Assembly (NCBI GenBank): GCA_009881065.1
Contig: WXFE01000088.1
Span: 1 to 32,485 of the forward strand
From: Bacteroidales bacterium
Lineage (GTDB): Bacteria > Bacteroidota > Bacteroidia > Bacteroidales > VadinHA17
Direction: 5' to 3'
DNA length: 32,485 bases
In this document: positions 7,361 through 16,327 of the stretch, in pieces
Numbering within the stretch: the first letter of the stretch is position 1
Layout: the number at the start of each line of letters is the position of its first letter
The notes under the pieces: generated by a model
What the model was told of the DNA's origin: nothing
The model's database searches: none
Seen by the model: only the letters and a program-made list of their open reading frames with translations
Position numbers and translations under genes: made by a program

Positions 7361-8824
7361 TCATTGTAATCCTGTTCTTTGATCAAACCACATCTGCTTG
7401 CCCCAGAAATTATCAACTACCTGATCTCTGAAGGTTTTACTGTTTGCACCATTAAGAGTACCTTCATTATCAGGGTAGGGATACCTGAACGGAGGAGCAT
7501 TATGACCGGGATAAGGAGAACCCGGTGCAACGTAATGAGTAGTTGGAACACCTGTTCTGCGGTACAATGACCACCCTTCCATCCCTTGCTTATATAAGGC
7601 GATCCACTGCTGCCAGTAAATCTGTTCGAAGGTATCTTCAAATTTGCCTTTTCCTGTTGTCAGATAAGCCTCAATATCGGCATTGTCAATACCGTTTTCC
7701 TCCAGTGAGGCCCTTACGCCTGCTTCATAAGCTGCCTGTGTGGTTGTTCCGGTTGCCCATCCTTTTTTTGCTGCTTCTGCTATACAGAATTCAACCTCGG
7801 CATATCTGAATACAGGTGAGAATCCGGCCGGATCCTTCCTGAAACGGGTTCCGATTCTTGAAATAGTCGGCAGGGATGGCTGAGCCAATGCACCTATGAT
7901 AAAGCCCCTGTACTCTCCGTCAGCTGTTGCAGGAAGAGCATAAACAGGTAAACGGGGGTCTTCCAGGTCTTTCAGTGCATCTACCAGCACATCGCTTACA
8001 CCATGGTCATCCCTGCCCTTTGAATCAGCATACCAGGGCTCTTCATATGGTGAAGTGCCGGGCCATACAATCATGGCATTATCCTTGTTGGCTGTCATCA
8101 CAGGGTTAGCTGCAGGATTTCCAAGTATTGTCTCAACCACCTGTTTTGCCACATCAGGTGCAACTCCGGAAATACGCATTGCTAATCTCAGCCTGAGAGA
8201 ATTGGCCAGTTTCTGCCATGCTTTTACACTGCCATTATAGAGCAAGTCTCCATCACCAAGTTGATCTGCGGCAGCCGGGGTTGACAGCAAAGTGTTGGCT
8301 TCAGCGAGAACAGCGAGCAGGGCAGGATAAATCTGTTCCTGGGTATCATAGGTAGGCAGAAGCACTCCTTCAGCCATCTTGATTGCATCGCTGTATGGAA
8401 TATCCCTCCAGCGGTCTGTCATATTCTGAACAATCAGAACTTCCATAACCTTGGCCACTCCAAGAAGGTTGTCAGCGCCGTCTGCTATGGCTTTCTTTTT
8501 AATCTCATTGATATTATTCAGCAATATGTAACCATAATACCAGTGGTTTTCAACAACGCCGGGTCTGAAATTATAACGTGCTTCGTCTATATACTGGATC
8601 TTCGTAAGATAGCCGGCATAAGTCGAAAGCTCATTCATGTCAGCCCATGGATCAAAGAATGTGCTGCCATAATAACGCAAAGTGAATGCCAGCACATTGG
8701 TGGCAGGAGCATCTTTAGCCCTGTCCGGGTCGGTATTGACTTCCGGAAACGATTCCGTACAACTCGTAAGTATGAATGCGGAAAAGACTGCCAGAATTCC
8801 AAGTTTTAAAATATATCTCTTCAT
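7361..8824 (-). CDS. SusD/RagB-like outer-membrane nutrient-binding lipoprotein
   Basis: A 487-residue surface lipoprotein that forms the lid of a SusCD uptake complex and captures the ligand. The N-terminus MKRYILKLGILAVFSAFILTS is a lipoprotein signal with C22 as the acylated cysteine (LTSC). The next residues FPEVNTDPDRA and the helical ENHWYYGYILLNNINEI, NMTDRWRDIPYSDA and LYNGSVKAWQKLANSLRLRLAMRI blocks are typical of the SusD-like group 2 (PF12771-like) proteins rather than of starch SusD. The C-terminus has the WQQWIALYKQGMEGWSLYRRTG block of that family. It is 20 bp downstream of susC in the same operon. Members of this subgroup often lie at non-glycan loci, so the ligand may not be a polysaccharide. 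Confidence 0.95.
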   Translation of the reverse strand: MKRYILKLGILAVFSAFILTSCTESFPEVNTDPDRAKDAPATNVLAFTLRYYGSTFFDPWADMNELSTYAGYLTKIQYIDEARYNFRPGVVENHWYYGYILLNNINEIKKKAIADGADNLLGVAKVMEVLIVQNMTDRWRDIPYSDAIKMAEGVLLPTYDTQEQIYPALLAVLAEANTLLSTPAAADQLGDGDLLYNGSVKAWQKLANSLRLRLAMRISGVAPDVAKQVVETILGNPAANPVMTANKDNAMIVWPGTSPYEEPWYADSKGRDDHGVSDVLVDALKDLEDPRLPVYALPATADGEYRGFIIGALAQPSLPTISRIGTRFRKDPAGFSPVFRYAEVEFCIAEAAKKGWATGTTTQAAYEAGVRASLEENGIDNADIEAYLTTGKGKFEDTFEQIYWQQWIALYKQGMEGWSLYRRTGVPTTHYVAPGSPYPGHNAPPFRYPYPDNEGTLNGANSKTFRDQVVDNFWGKQMWFDQRTGLQ

Positions 8825-8844
8825 ATTTCTTTGTCTTAAATGAT

Positions 8845-11800
8845 TTAGAATGTAAAGCTGAGCCTGATACCCATACTGCGTGTCGGAGGAAAGCTTGTTG
8901 TTTCAAGGCCTACACCGTTATTGTCGCTGGTAACCGTTGATTCAGGATCAAGACCGGAAATATTGGACTTATGTCTCAATAAGATGGCTAAGTTGGAACC
9001 TACCAGAGAGATTGACCCTGACTTTATCATGTTGGTCGCTGAGAAGAGTGACGGAGGCAAAGTGTAGGATAAATATGCCTCACGAAGTTTTACATACGAA
9101 CCGTCAATGACACTGAGTTCACGATTACTGTAGTAACTTTCAAAGAAATCCTGGGCGCCAATAACTATGTCATTTTCAGCAAATTCCGATTTCTGGATAT
9201 CATCAGGATTCTGGTTGACTATTTTTACGAATTTCTCATCTTTCAGGAAGTCTTTTCCCAACACAAGTCCATTACTACGGATTTCTCCAGCGGCTGTAAA
9301 TTCAGTCAGACCGGAATAGGTTCCAAACATGTGGGAGATACTGAATATATCCCCTCCCTTGCGAAGATCAATCATAAAGCCGAAGCTCAGACCCTTATAG
9401 CTGAAATCATTTCTGATACCTGCCAGCCAGTCGGGGTTAACATTTCCAATAATCATGCTCGACCTCAGTCTTGGCATACCGGCTGAATTAACGATAATTG
9501 CATTGTCTGATTCTCTGCGAACCATACCGTTTCCTACAATTACTCCCCATGGTTCACCGGGTCTTGCCTGAACGTATGTACTCCACTGGCTTCCGATGTT
9601 GTATGATGCCAGCGGTTGATTGGTCACCGGATCAGTATACAGGTCTATGATCTTGCTTTGGTCTTTAGACCAGTTAACAGTAATATCCCAGTTGAATCCG
9701 TCACTCTTGTTAAATATATTTCCCCGAAGCTGTATCTCAATACCTTTGTTGCTGATCTCACCTGCATTTATGAGCATGGTATTGTATCCCGTTGCTTTTG
9801 AAATAGCGACAGGCAGGATCTGGTCGGTAGTGACTTTATCGTAAAGTGACATATCTATTGTGAGATGGTTGTTGAGCAACCGGGTTTCAAGGCCCAGTTC
9901 CCTGGTAACAACCTGTTCAGGCCTCAAGCCTGTCGGGGGGAATTCCGTTGTCTGGCTGTACTGGGTTACTCCATAGATCGTATATGTTCCGGCAGAGAAA
10001 TAAGGATCTGTTCTGTAGGCGCCGGTAGCTGACCCGATCTTGGCCCATCCACCTCTTATCTTCAGATAGTTAAGGAATGTGGAATTAATCTTGAATGTTT
10101 CAGTGGGGATCCAGCTCACACTGACAGCCGGATAGAAGAAAGGATCTGCAATGGTAGAGCTCCAGTCATTACGGGCGCTTCCTTCAAGATAGATCATGCC
10201 ATTATATCCGACTGATGCCGATCCGTAGACGCTGTTACTGCGGATCCACGAATGATCCATTGCATTCAGAGGACTTCCCTTGACGTTTGCAATAGTGAAG
10301 AGATCGGGAACAGTCAGGAGATTTGCGCCAATACGTGAGTACTCCCATTTCAGGTTACGATAGTTGGCACCGGCGAGAAGATCAACATCAAAGACGTTAA
10401 TCTTCTTATGAAAGGTTGCGATCACATCAGCGTTGAATTCATAATTCTTTGTATCGTACAAATTGAAGCTTCCGCCATCCCATGAGCCTGCTCCGGCCAT
10501 CATTTCATTCGAACGATAGGATATAACCGACATCGTCTTCTGGTTGTAATAATCTACCCCCAGGCGCCCTTCAATTGTGATGAATGAAACAGGTTTGAAG
10601 TAGAGGGAGGTTTTCCCGAATAGCCTGTCCTTATCCATTGAGTTGGTGTTCTTATTCAAGCTCCAATAAGGGTTATTGTGGTAGTTACTGTTCCAGTTGT
10701 AAGGATAACCGTTTACCATTGTCTCAGTCCAGTGCTCCTTCAAATCCTTCATGTCAACCTGACGTCCGAACCATTGCCCCATAGATTGCATCGGGTTACT
10801 TGCATTATACTCTGTCATGGGGAGGTTGCTGCTTTCACTTCTGGTGTAGTTTGATGAGAGATCGAAATCAAACATCTTACTCAGCTTGACATTTGTATTA
10901 AAGTTTATTGTGTAACGTTTCAGATCAGTGTTTGGCAGCGTTCCTTTCTGATTACGGTAACCTACGGAAGCCCTTGTTGTTGACCTTTCCGAGTTTGAAG
11001 TAACGGCAATATTGTGATTGGTCGTATACCCAAACTGGTACAGATCCTTCATGTTGTTCGGGCTTGATACCCAATCTGTTGGAATCAGGTTGCCATTTGA
11101 ATCGCGTGGGCTGTTGTATTGGGTGAGTTTCAACCCGTCATCCAGGCGGGGGCCCCAGCTTTCATCAACACCATCATTGACTCCGTTACCCAAACCATCA
11201 AGATAACTAAAGCCATACCCCGGGTTAAAATCACCCTGGGCAAACTCCGCATAGCTCCCTTCGAAAATATCCAATTCATCAAGAACCTTGTCATCATTTC
11301 TGTCAAGCTGCCCTGCACAAGCCAATTTATACCACCATTCGTCTCCAAGGTATCCTTGCCCGTATTTATTCTGCATCTTCAGCAGGCTATATACCTGGTC
11401 AACGTTAAAGTTGCCGTCATAAGTTACTGACAGCCCTTCCTTCTGCCTGCTGCCGGATTTGGTTGTGATCAGTATGACCCCATGCCCGGCGCGCATTCCG
11501 TAGAGCGCTGCTGAACCACCTTTAAGGACTGAGATGGATTCAATATCATCAGGGTTGATGTCATACAATCCTGATCCAAAGTCAACGCTGTTTTGTCTTG
11601 ATGCGCTGTTTGATACCGGAATACCATCAATGACAATAAGCGGCTGGTTGTCGCCCAATGAGCTGTTCCCGCGGATAACGATACGGGATGATGCTCCGAT
11701 CTGACCACCTGCCTGGCTGACCTGTAGTCCGGCAATTTTCCCGCTCAGGGAAGAAATGACGTTCGCCTGTGCTGCCCGGGTCAATTCTTCGCTTTTAACA

Positions 11801-12177
11801 TCCTGCACGGCATATCCCAGAGCTTTCCTCTCACGTGATATACCGAGAGCTGTGACAATAACTTCGTCCAGACCGTGCATCTCGGTCTGCATTACCACAT
11901 CAATAGTGGTACGGCCACTGATTCTTTCAGTGATTGTTTTCATCCCCACAAAAGTGAAGGTAAGATTTGCAGCACTGGTTGGTGCATTGATCAGGTACTT
12001 CCCGTCTGCATCCGTAAATGCTCCAAGTGTCGTTCCCTGCACCGTCACAGCAACACCCGGAATAGGCATTCCGTCATCTGCCGACGTGACAGTACCAGTA
12101 ATCGTCACCGTCTGAGCCATCAGGGCTGTGAAGCCCGTCAACACAAACAGCAAAATCATCAATTTTAGTCTGTTCAT
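8845..12177 (-). CDS. SusC/RagA-family TonB-dependent outer-membrane transporter
   Basis: A 1110-residue outer-membrane beta-barrel that imports the ligand held by its SusD partner, powered by TonB-ExbBD. In order: a signal peptide (MNRLKLMILLFVLTGFTALMA), a carboxypeptidase-D-like regulatory domain (about 24-105, with GTVTSADDGMPIPGVAV), a TonB-box-like LDEVIVTALG, and a plug domain (about 115-240) with SGKIAGLQV, RGNSSLGDNQPLIVIDGIP and the NPDDIESISVLKGGSAALYG motif. A long barrel follows, ending in the aromatic RLSFTF typical of BAM substrates. There is no STN domain, so no sign of direct anti-sigma signalling. The length is normal and intact. It is transcribed first, from the promoter at 12273-12303, and followed by susD. 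Confidence 0.97.
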   Translation of the reverse strand: MNRLKLMILLFVLTGFTALMAQTVTITGTVTSADDGMPIPGVAVTVQGTTLGAFTDADGKYLINAPTSAANLTFTFVGMKTITERISGRTTIDVVMQTEMHGLDEVIVTALGISRERKALGYAVQDVKSEELTRAAQANVISSLSGKIAGLQVSQAGGQIGASSRIVIRGNSSLGDNQPLIVIDGIPVSNSASRQNSVDFGSGLYDINPDDIESISVLKGGSAALYGMRAGHGVILITTKSGSRQKEGLSVTYDGNFNVDQVYSLLKMQNKYGQGYLGDEWWYKLACAGQLDRNDDKVLDELDIFEGSYAEFAQGDFNPGYGFSYLDGLGNGVNDGVDESWGPRLDDGLKLTQYNSPRDSNGNLIPTDWVSSPNNMKDLYQFGYTTNHNIAVTSNSERSTTRASVGYRNQKGTLPNTDLKRYTINFNTNVKLSKMFDFDLSSNYTRSESSNLPMTEYNASNPMQSMGQWFGRQVDMKDLKEHWTETMVNGYPYNWNSNYHNNPYWSLNKNTNSMDKDRLFGKTSLYFKPVSFITIEGRLGVDYYNQKTMSVISYRSNEMMAGAGSWDGGSFNLYDTKNYEFNADVIATFHKKINVFDVDLLAGANYRNLKWEYSRIGANLLTVPDLFTIANVKGSPLNAMDHSWIRSNSVYGSASVGYNGMIYLEGSARNDWSSTIADPFFYPAVSVSWIPTETFKINSTFLNYLKIRGGWAKIGSATGAYRTDPYFSAGTYTIYGVTQYSQTTEFPPTGLRPEQVVTRELGLETRLLNNHLTIDMSLYDKVTTDQILPVAISKATGYNTMLINAGEISNKGIEIQLRGNIFNKSDGFNWDITVNWSKDQSKIIDLYTDPVTNQPLASYNIGSQWSTYVQARPGEPWGVIVGNGMVRRESDNAIIVNSAGMPRLRSSMIIGNVNPDWLAGIRNDFSYKGLSFGFMIDLRKGGDIFSISHMFGTYSGLTEFTAAGEIRSNGLVLGKDFLKDEKFVKIVNQNPDDIQKSEFAENDIVIGAQDFFESYYSNRELSVIDGSYVKLREAYLSYTLPPSLFSATNMIKSGSISLVGSNLAILLRHKSNISGLDPESTVTSDNNGVGLETTSFPPTRSMGIRLSFTF

Positions 12178-12478
12178 AGATCAGAGTTTAAGTTAGACAA
12201 TCAGGTATTTTTCACCTCCTCCTGCTTGACACAGCCTGCAATCAGGGCAGAATATGCCTTACAAGAAGTCCCTAAAAGTAGAGACTTTTTTATTTTATGC
12301 AAATGATTTTCTACTCTTTTCAACCGGTCATACAAAAAAAAACGGCAATTCACTGAATTTACTGAAGTTTTTCAGGGCAAAAGCCGGAGTCAATGAATTT
12401 ATAAGCTGCTGAAACATGAAAAAAATCAGGGATTTTGCTATCTTTATTACGATTAACAAAACATACCATAATATATAT
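12178..12478. other. Divergent intergenic region between susC and elbB
   Basis: About 300 bp with no gene. It holds the susC promoter and a leader of about 90 nt. That leader carries an SD-like AGGAGGAGGTG (minus strand, 12212-12224) too far from the susC ATG to act as its ribosome site. Near elbB there is a -7-like TATCTTTA at 12439-12446 on the plus strand, without a clear -33 box. An A-rich run lies at 12334-12342. Confidence 0.5.
12273..12303 (-). promoter_or_regulatory. susC promoter, with an inverted repeat around its -7 box
   Basis: Read on the minus strand: TTTG (12303-12300), 19 bp, then TACTTTTA (12280-12273), which matches TAnnTTTG in seven of eight positions. Spacing and order fit a Bacteroidota primary-sigma promoter. 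The -7 box sits exactly in the loop of an inverted repeat, AAGTCTC (12287-12281) and GGGACTT (12272-12266), with one T-G pair. Confidence 0.55.
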
Positions 12479-13132
12479 ATGAAAGCAGCTATAGTACTTG
12501 CCGGATGCGGCGTAAAGGACGGCGCCGAGATACACGAGGCCGTGATGACCATGTATGCCATAGACAAACTTGGCGGCACCTACTATCTGTTTGCGCCCAA
12601 TGTGGCACAACATCACGTAATCAACCACATTACCGGAGAGGAGATGAAGGAGTCACGCAACGTACTCACCGAGGCGGCACGTATAGCCAGGGGCAAAATC
12701 AGCCCACTCACCGACTACAGGGCCGAAGATTATGACACTCTAATCTTCCCCGGAGGATTCGGCGTGGCCAAAAACCTCTGCACCTACGCCTTTGACGGCC
12801 CTGACTGCCATGTAGACAGGGTGGTGGAAAAAGTAATCCGCTCAACTTACAGTGCCGGCAAACCGATAGGGGCATTGTGCATCTCACCCGTGCTCATTGC
12901 AAAGGTGCTTGGTGATATAACGGTAACAACAGGGAATGACCGGCAGACCGCAGCACACATAGGTAAACTGGGAGGAAAACATGAAAACCGGGAACATGGT
13001 GTGACAATCGACAGGAAAAACCTCATAGTCACGGCACCATGCTATATGAGCAACGCTACTATCTCAGAGATTGCCCGTGATGCTGAAGAAGTGGTAAAGG
13101 CCCTGATTGAACTCACCGGCAAAAAAGGTTGA
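12479..13132 (+). CDS. elbB: ElbB-type DJ-1/PfpI family protein
   Basis: A 217-residue cytoplasmic protein of the DJ-1/PfpI superfamily that matches ElbB (glyoxalase-like, also called isoprenoid biosynthesis protein with amidotransferase-like domain) along its length. Diagnostic stretches are VLAGCGVKDGAEIHEAV at the N-terminus, QHHVINHITGEEM, the FPGGFGVAKNL block (residues 90-100) and the nucleophile-elbow cysteine C134 in GALCISPVL. ElbB of E. coli has weak glyoxalase activity; its true substrate is not settled. The ATG at 12479 is chosen rather than 12416, because the added 21 residues are low-complexity and cover the likely -7 box at 12439. It is divergent from susC and convergent with the DUF4294 gene. 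Confidence 0.92.
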   Translation: MKAAIVLAGCGVKDGAEIHEAVMTMYAIDKLGGTYYLFAPNVAQHHVINHITGEEMKESRNVLTEAARIARGKISPLTDYRAEDYDTLIFPGGFGVAKNLCTYAFDGPDCHVDRVVEKVIRSTYSAGKPIGALCISPVLIAKVLGDITVTTGNDRQTAAHIGKLGGKHENREHGVTIDRKNLIVTAPCYMSNATISEIARDAEEVVKALIELTGKKG

Positions 13133-13149
13133 CCCGGGCTATGATTGAA

Positions 13150-13204
13150 CTGAGCGGGAGAAACTTTTGAAACAGTGCATATTTTCCTGAGCGGGAAATT
13201 TTTG
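13150..13204 (+). repeat. Short direct repeat between convergent genes
   Basis: CTGAGCGGGAGAAACTTTTG (13150-13169) returns as CTGAGCGGGAAATTTTTG (13187-13204), 37 bp apart, in the gap between elbB and the convergent DUF4294 gene. It may only be a small local duplication. Confidence 0.45.
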
Positions 13205-13831
13205 CTATAACCGCCCGGCTTCTATCTCCCTGACTATATGTTCTATAAGATAGTCATCGCCCCGGGGGTCATAGGTTGACTTCAGGTTAGCCCCAAAGAT
13301 ACGGGCTATTCCCTGCCAGAAGATGGCGGAAATCTTTCCGCGGTACTGCCTTATGAGTTCATACGAGGTATTACTGGTCTCCCTGTCTATCAGCTTGATC
13401 AGTATCTTCCCCTGGGTGAATGTCAGCCTTCGCATATCTCCCTCATACCGGGCAAGCAAATCCTTCTCATAAGACTGCAGGAAATCACGCTTTGCGCGCT
13501 CGGTAGGAAGAGTCTCAAGAAGCCTGTTTATCCGGCCGAACTCATCCCTGACAATCAGAGCATACGGATATACCCGCCGCACATTGTAAACAAGACGGGC
13601 ATGCCTGCGGTAATCAAACCTGATACCTTTTGGCATCTTTCCGGTGACAATAATCTCTTTCAGCTCCACATGCGGATAAGTCTGCCCGTCAAATGTCGCA
13701 GCCTTAAGAATATGCAGTGGCTTCAGGAGAGTGTCAGCCATGAGAGTGTCATCAACCAGAGTGTCATTCCTCTGACCGCTGACGCCCGCATGAAGAAAAC
13801 CAAGGAGCAGTATGATTACCACTATTCTCAT
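13205..13831 (-). CDS. DUF4294 family secreted protein
   Basis: A 208-residue protein starting with a Sec-type signal (MRIVVIILLLGFLHAGVSG). It carries a Bacteroidota DUF4294 domain over most of the mature part: HVELKEIIVTGKMP, the FDYRRHARLVYNVRRVYPYA block (residues about 72-91), then ERAKRDFLQSYEKDLLARYE, LTFTQGKILIKLIDRET and the FWQGIARIFGANLKSTYDP block. The family is almost confined to this phylum and has no known activity; periplasmic location is inferred from the signal. ATG 13831 is chosen because the alternative at 13843 is a TTG inside the -7-like box TAAATTTG. It is divergent from the DUF3267 gene across about 105 bp. Confidence 0.85.
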   Translation of the reverse strand: MRIVVIILLLGFLHAGVSGQRNDTLVDDTLMADTLLKPLHILKAATFDGQTYPHVELKEIIVTGKMPKGIRFDYRRHARLVYNVRRVYPYALIVRDEFGRINRLLETLPTERAKRDFLQSYEKDLLARYEGDMRRLTFTQGKILIKLIDRETSNTSYELIRQYRGKISAIFWQGIARIFGANLKSTYDPRGDDYLIEHIVREIEAGRL

Positions 13832-13840
13832 AACTACCTG

Positions 13841-13848
13841 CAAATTTA
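13841..13848 (-). promoter_or_regulatory. -7-like box upstream of the DUF4294 gene
   Basis: TAAATTTG on the minus strand matches TAnnTTTG exactly and lies 9 bp before the ATG at 13831. A TTTG 14 bp further upstream is closer than usual. If used, the leader would be almost absent. Confidence 0.35.
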
Positions 13849-13921
13849 ACCAATTGTCGTGCCAAAGGTTTCACGGGAAGCCAAAAGTGAGCATTGTCAT
13901 TATGTATGAACAGCTATCAGC

Positions 13922-13929
13922 TATCTTTG
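13922..13929 (+). promoter_or_regulatory. -7-like box upstream of the DUF3267 gene
   Basis: TATCTTTG is an exact match to the Bacteroidota -7 consensus, 7 bp before the ATG at 13937. No good -33 box at the usual distance (the nearest TTG is 25 bp away). Confidence 0.4.
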
Positions 13930-13936
13930 GGATCTC

Positions 13937-14575
13937 ATGAAACATACACCGGATATAGACCAGCTTGATGATACTTCATTGTATGAAAAGGTATTGACCC
14001 TTCCGTACGATGAGATAGGACCTTTTGTACTCCGTGAGATGACCAGGTACACACGGCCGATGCTCCGTATCTGGATCACCTTTGCTGCAACCATCTTCCT
14101 GTCAGTATGGTTCTGGCCGGGAGTGGCATATCATCCGGAAGAGCCGCGGATTGCCGCCGGCCTTGCAGCCGGACTGATACTGATTCCGCTGTTGCTGGTG
14201 CCGGTGCATGAGGGATTACACCTTATCCCCTTCCTCCTTGCAGGAGCCCGCGACATAAGAATCGGGGCAGACCTGAGCCAGGGAATCATTTGGGTAACGG
14301 CACACAGATTCGTTGCAGGCAAGAGACTCTTCTCGATGGTTGCATCCACTCCCTTCATCCTGATTACCGTCGCTCTCATGACAGCCATCCTCTTCTCTCC
14401 ACCCTGGTGGAAATGGGTATTGTCAATGGCCCTGCTGGTACATACCACCATGTGTGCCGGTGATGCCGCGCTGACCGGATTCATGGACAGCTTCGGCAAA
14501 AGAAGGGTGTATACATGGGATGACGCTGACAGAAAAGAGGCTTATTTCTATGCTTCCGCAGAAACCACCGATTAA
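13937..14575 (+). CDS. DUF3267 family integral-membrane putative zinc metalloprotease
   Basis: A 212-residue membrane protein with about four hydrophobic segments (around residues 44-60, 73-90, 134-153, 158-175). An HExxH zincin motif, HEGLH, sits at the end of the second segment (PVHEGLHLIPFLLAG). The later CAGDAALTG block places an aspartate where DUF3267 proteins have their likely third metal ligand. DUF3267 proteins are described as putative zincin peptidases with a site in or near the membrane; no substrate is known. The N-terminal 40 residues are soluble. It is divergent from the DUF4294 gene; repeat copy A follows its stop codon. Confidence 0.82.
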   Translation: MKHTPDIDQLDDTSLYEKVLTLPYDEIGPFVLREMTRYTRPMLRIWITFAATIFLSVWFWPGVAYHPEEPRIAAGLAAGLILIPLLLVPVHEGLHLIPFLLAGARDIRIGADLSQGIIWVTAHRFVAGKRLFSMVASTPFILITVALMTAILFSPPWWKWVLSMALLVHTTMCAGDAALTGFMDSFGKRRVYTWDDADRKEAYFYASAETTD

Positions 14576-14597
14576 AAAAATAACCGTGGAACAGTAA

Positions 14598-14727
14598 CAA
14601 TGGTTCAATATATTTTTCAAATGATTGCTTATAATTACCTGATTATCAAAACTTATCATCTTTCTTTAAGTAAACATTACAATTAATTGATTATGTGTCT
14701 GTTAGCAAATTTTTGCCAATCTGTTAA
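14598..14727 (+). repeat. Dispersed intergenic repeat, copy A
   Basis: One of three related copies in this window, all on the same strand. It shares with copy B (23144-23271) CAATGGTTC at its left end, TTTTTCAAATGATTG and AATTAATTGATTATGTGTCT, with one indel. Over the last 46 bases it is identical to copy B at 40 positions by hand alignment. It occupies the gap between the DUF3267 stop codon and the POT transporter, ending 44 bp before the latter's ATG. Confidence 0.8.
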
Positions 14728-14771
14728 CAGTGATAGATAATTCATTAATTTAACCCCGTAACACAACCCGG

Positions 14772-16229
14772 ATGAGCAGCTTTATCCAATCATTGAAAAA
14801 ATTCCCCCGACTATTCTGGATTTCAAACATTATCGAACTGTTCGAACGTTGGGGGTGGTATGCCTTCTACAACGGCTTCATAGCAATTTACCTCACCTCT
14901 CCCAGGGAGACTGGTGCCCTGGGATTCTCAAATGTGGAAAAGGGAACCATAATGGGCACCGCTTCAATGATTCTCTATTTTCTTCCCGTCATCACCGGTG
15001 CTGTTGCTGACAGGGTCGGGTACAAAAAGGTGCTGATTACCTCATTCATCACCTATGTCATCTCATTCTTCATGCTGAGCCGGTTCGAGACATTCGGTTC
15101 CATTTTCGCAGCCTTCATCCTCCTGGCTGTAGCCGGCGCACTCTTCAAACCGCTCATATCCGGGACCGTTGCCCGCGTCACTGACAGGGAGACAGCATCA
15201 CTCGGTTTCGGAATATTCTATATGGTGATAAATATCGGCGGCTTCATCGGTCCGTTTGTCGCCAGCCTGCTTTACAAGAACAACTGGGACTCCGTGTTCT
15301 ATATGTCCATAGCAGCCATGACCCTCAACCTCCTTCTCACCATCTTCTTCTACAGGGAGCCTGCCATAACAGAGAGCGGAAAAAGCTTCATTAAAAACAT
15401 AGGTATAGCATTCAGGAATATCGGGATAACCCTTACCGACTGGCGTTTCCTGCTTTTCCTGCTTATCATCGGTGTCTTCTGGACAGCCTATAACCAGCTC
15501 TATTACTCATTCCCCGTCTTCCTGGAGTCATGGGTAAACCTTGACGGAATGTCACTCTTCCTGGGACTTAAACCCGGAACCATAACCACAGTCACAATCT
15601 CGAGTCTCGCTTCATTCTTTATTATTCTGTTCCAGCTGATTATATCATCGATAACCGCCAGGTTCAGGCCCCTGAACAGTATCATGACCGGTATCTTTAT
15701 CCTGGCTTTCGGGCTGGGAATGATGTTTGCAAACCTCAATCCCTGGATAATTGTCCTTGGTGTTTTGGTTTTCAGCATCGGCGAGATGGCCTCTTCACCC
15801 AAGATACAGGAATACCTCGGCGGAATTGCTCCGTCTGACAGAAAGGCTCTTTACATGGGTACTGCCTTCCTGCCGATAGCCCTTGGTCACGTGGGAGCCG
15901 GATGGATCTCCGGCAGACCATTCGAGGTAAGGGCTGACAAGTTGTTCCTCCTGAAAAAGGCAGTGGAGGAAAAGGGATTTGATATCCCTGATATTTCCGG
16001 TAGCTTCACCCAAACCGATTACTTCAACAGGGCGCAGGAGCTCTTCGGAATGGACTCACATCAACTGACACGATATCTTTGGGATACATACAACCCCTCG
16101 CGTGTCTGGATACTCTTTACGGCCATCGCCATTGCCGCCAGCGTTATGCTTTACCTCTATGACCGCCTCATCCTGAAAGGCCGGGAAGCAGCCGGGAACA
16201 ACAGGTCTGCAGCCGGTAGTCAGCAATAG
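14772..16229 (+). CDS. POT/PTR-family MFS transporter (proton-coupled oligopeptide type)
   Basis: A 485-residue inner-membrane MFS carrier with about 12 hydrophobic segments. The first helix carries ELFERWGWYAFYNGFIAIYL (from residue 22), the family's ExxER motif, and GAVADRVGYKKVL between helices 2 and 3 is the MFS motif A region. FKPLISGTVARVTDRE and the FYMVINIGGFIGP block are also typical of PTR2. By family it would import di- or tripeptides with protons, but this Bacteroidota branch has few characterised members, so the substrate is inferred. Copy A of the intergenic repeat is just upstream. The exported PHP-domain gene follows after 98 bp on the same strand with no clear terminator between, so the two may be co-transcribed. 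Confidence 0.9.
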   Translation: MSSFIQSLKKFPRLFWISNIIELFERWGWYAFYNGFIAIYLTSPRETGALGFSNVEKGTIMGTASMILYFLPVITGAVADRVGYKKVLITSFITYVISFFMLSRFETFGSIFAAFILLAVAGALFKPLISGTVARVTDRETASLGFGIFYMVINIGGFIGPFVASLLYKNNWDSVFYMSIAAMTLNLLLTIFFYREPAITESGKSFIKNIGIAFRNIGITLTDWRFLLFLLIIGVFWTAYNQLYYSFPVFLESWVNLDGMSLFLGLKPGTITTVTISSLASFFIILFQLIISSITARFRPLNSIMTGIFILAFGLGMMFANLNPWIIVLGVLVFSIGEMASSPKIQEYLGGIAPSDRKALYMGTAFLPIALGHVGAGWISGRPFEVRADKLFLLKKAVEEKGFDIPDISGSFTQTDYFNRAQELFGMDSHQLTRYLWDTYNPSRVWILFTAIAIAASVMLYLYDRLILKGREAAGNNRSAAGSQQ

Positions 16230-16327
16230 GCAGGAAAGGGGTTTGGCAGCATGGCAGACAACATTGCAGATGGCATTACAAACCAGGATATTCCCCACAT
16301 GGGATAAAACATTGTAAAAACAGATTT

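Noticed and set aside
12212..12224. SD-like AGGAGGAGGTG in the susC leader as a leader-peptide start
   Set aside because: The only nearby start gives a four-codon GTG frame, and it is more than 30 bases from the susC ATG. Bacteroidota genes rarely depend on such sites.
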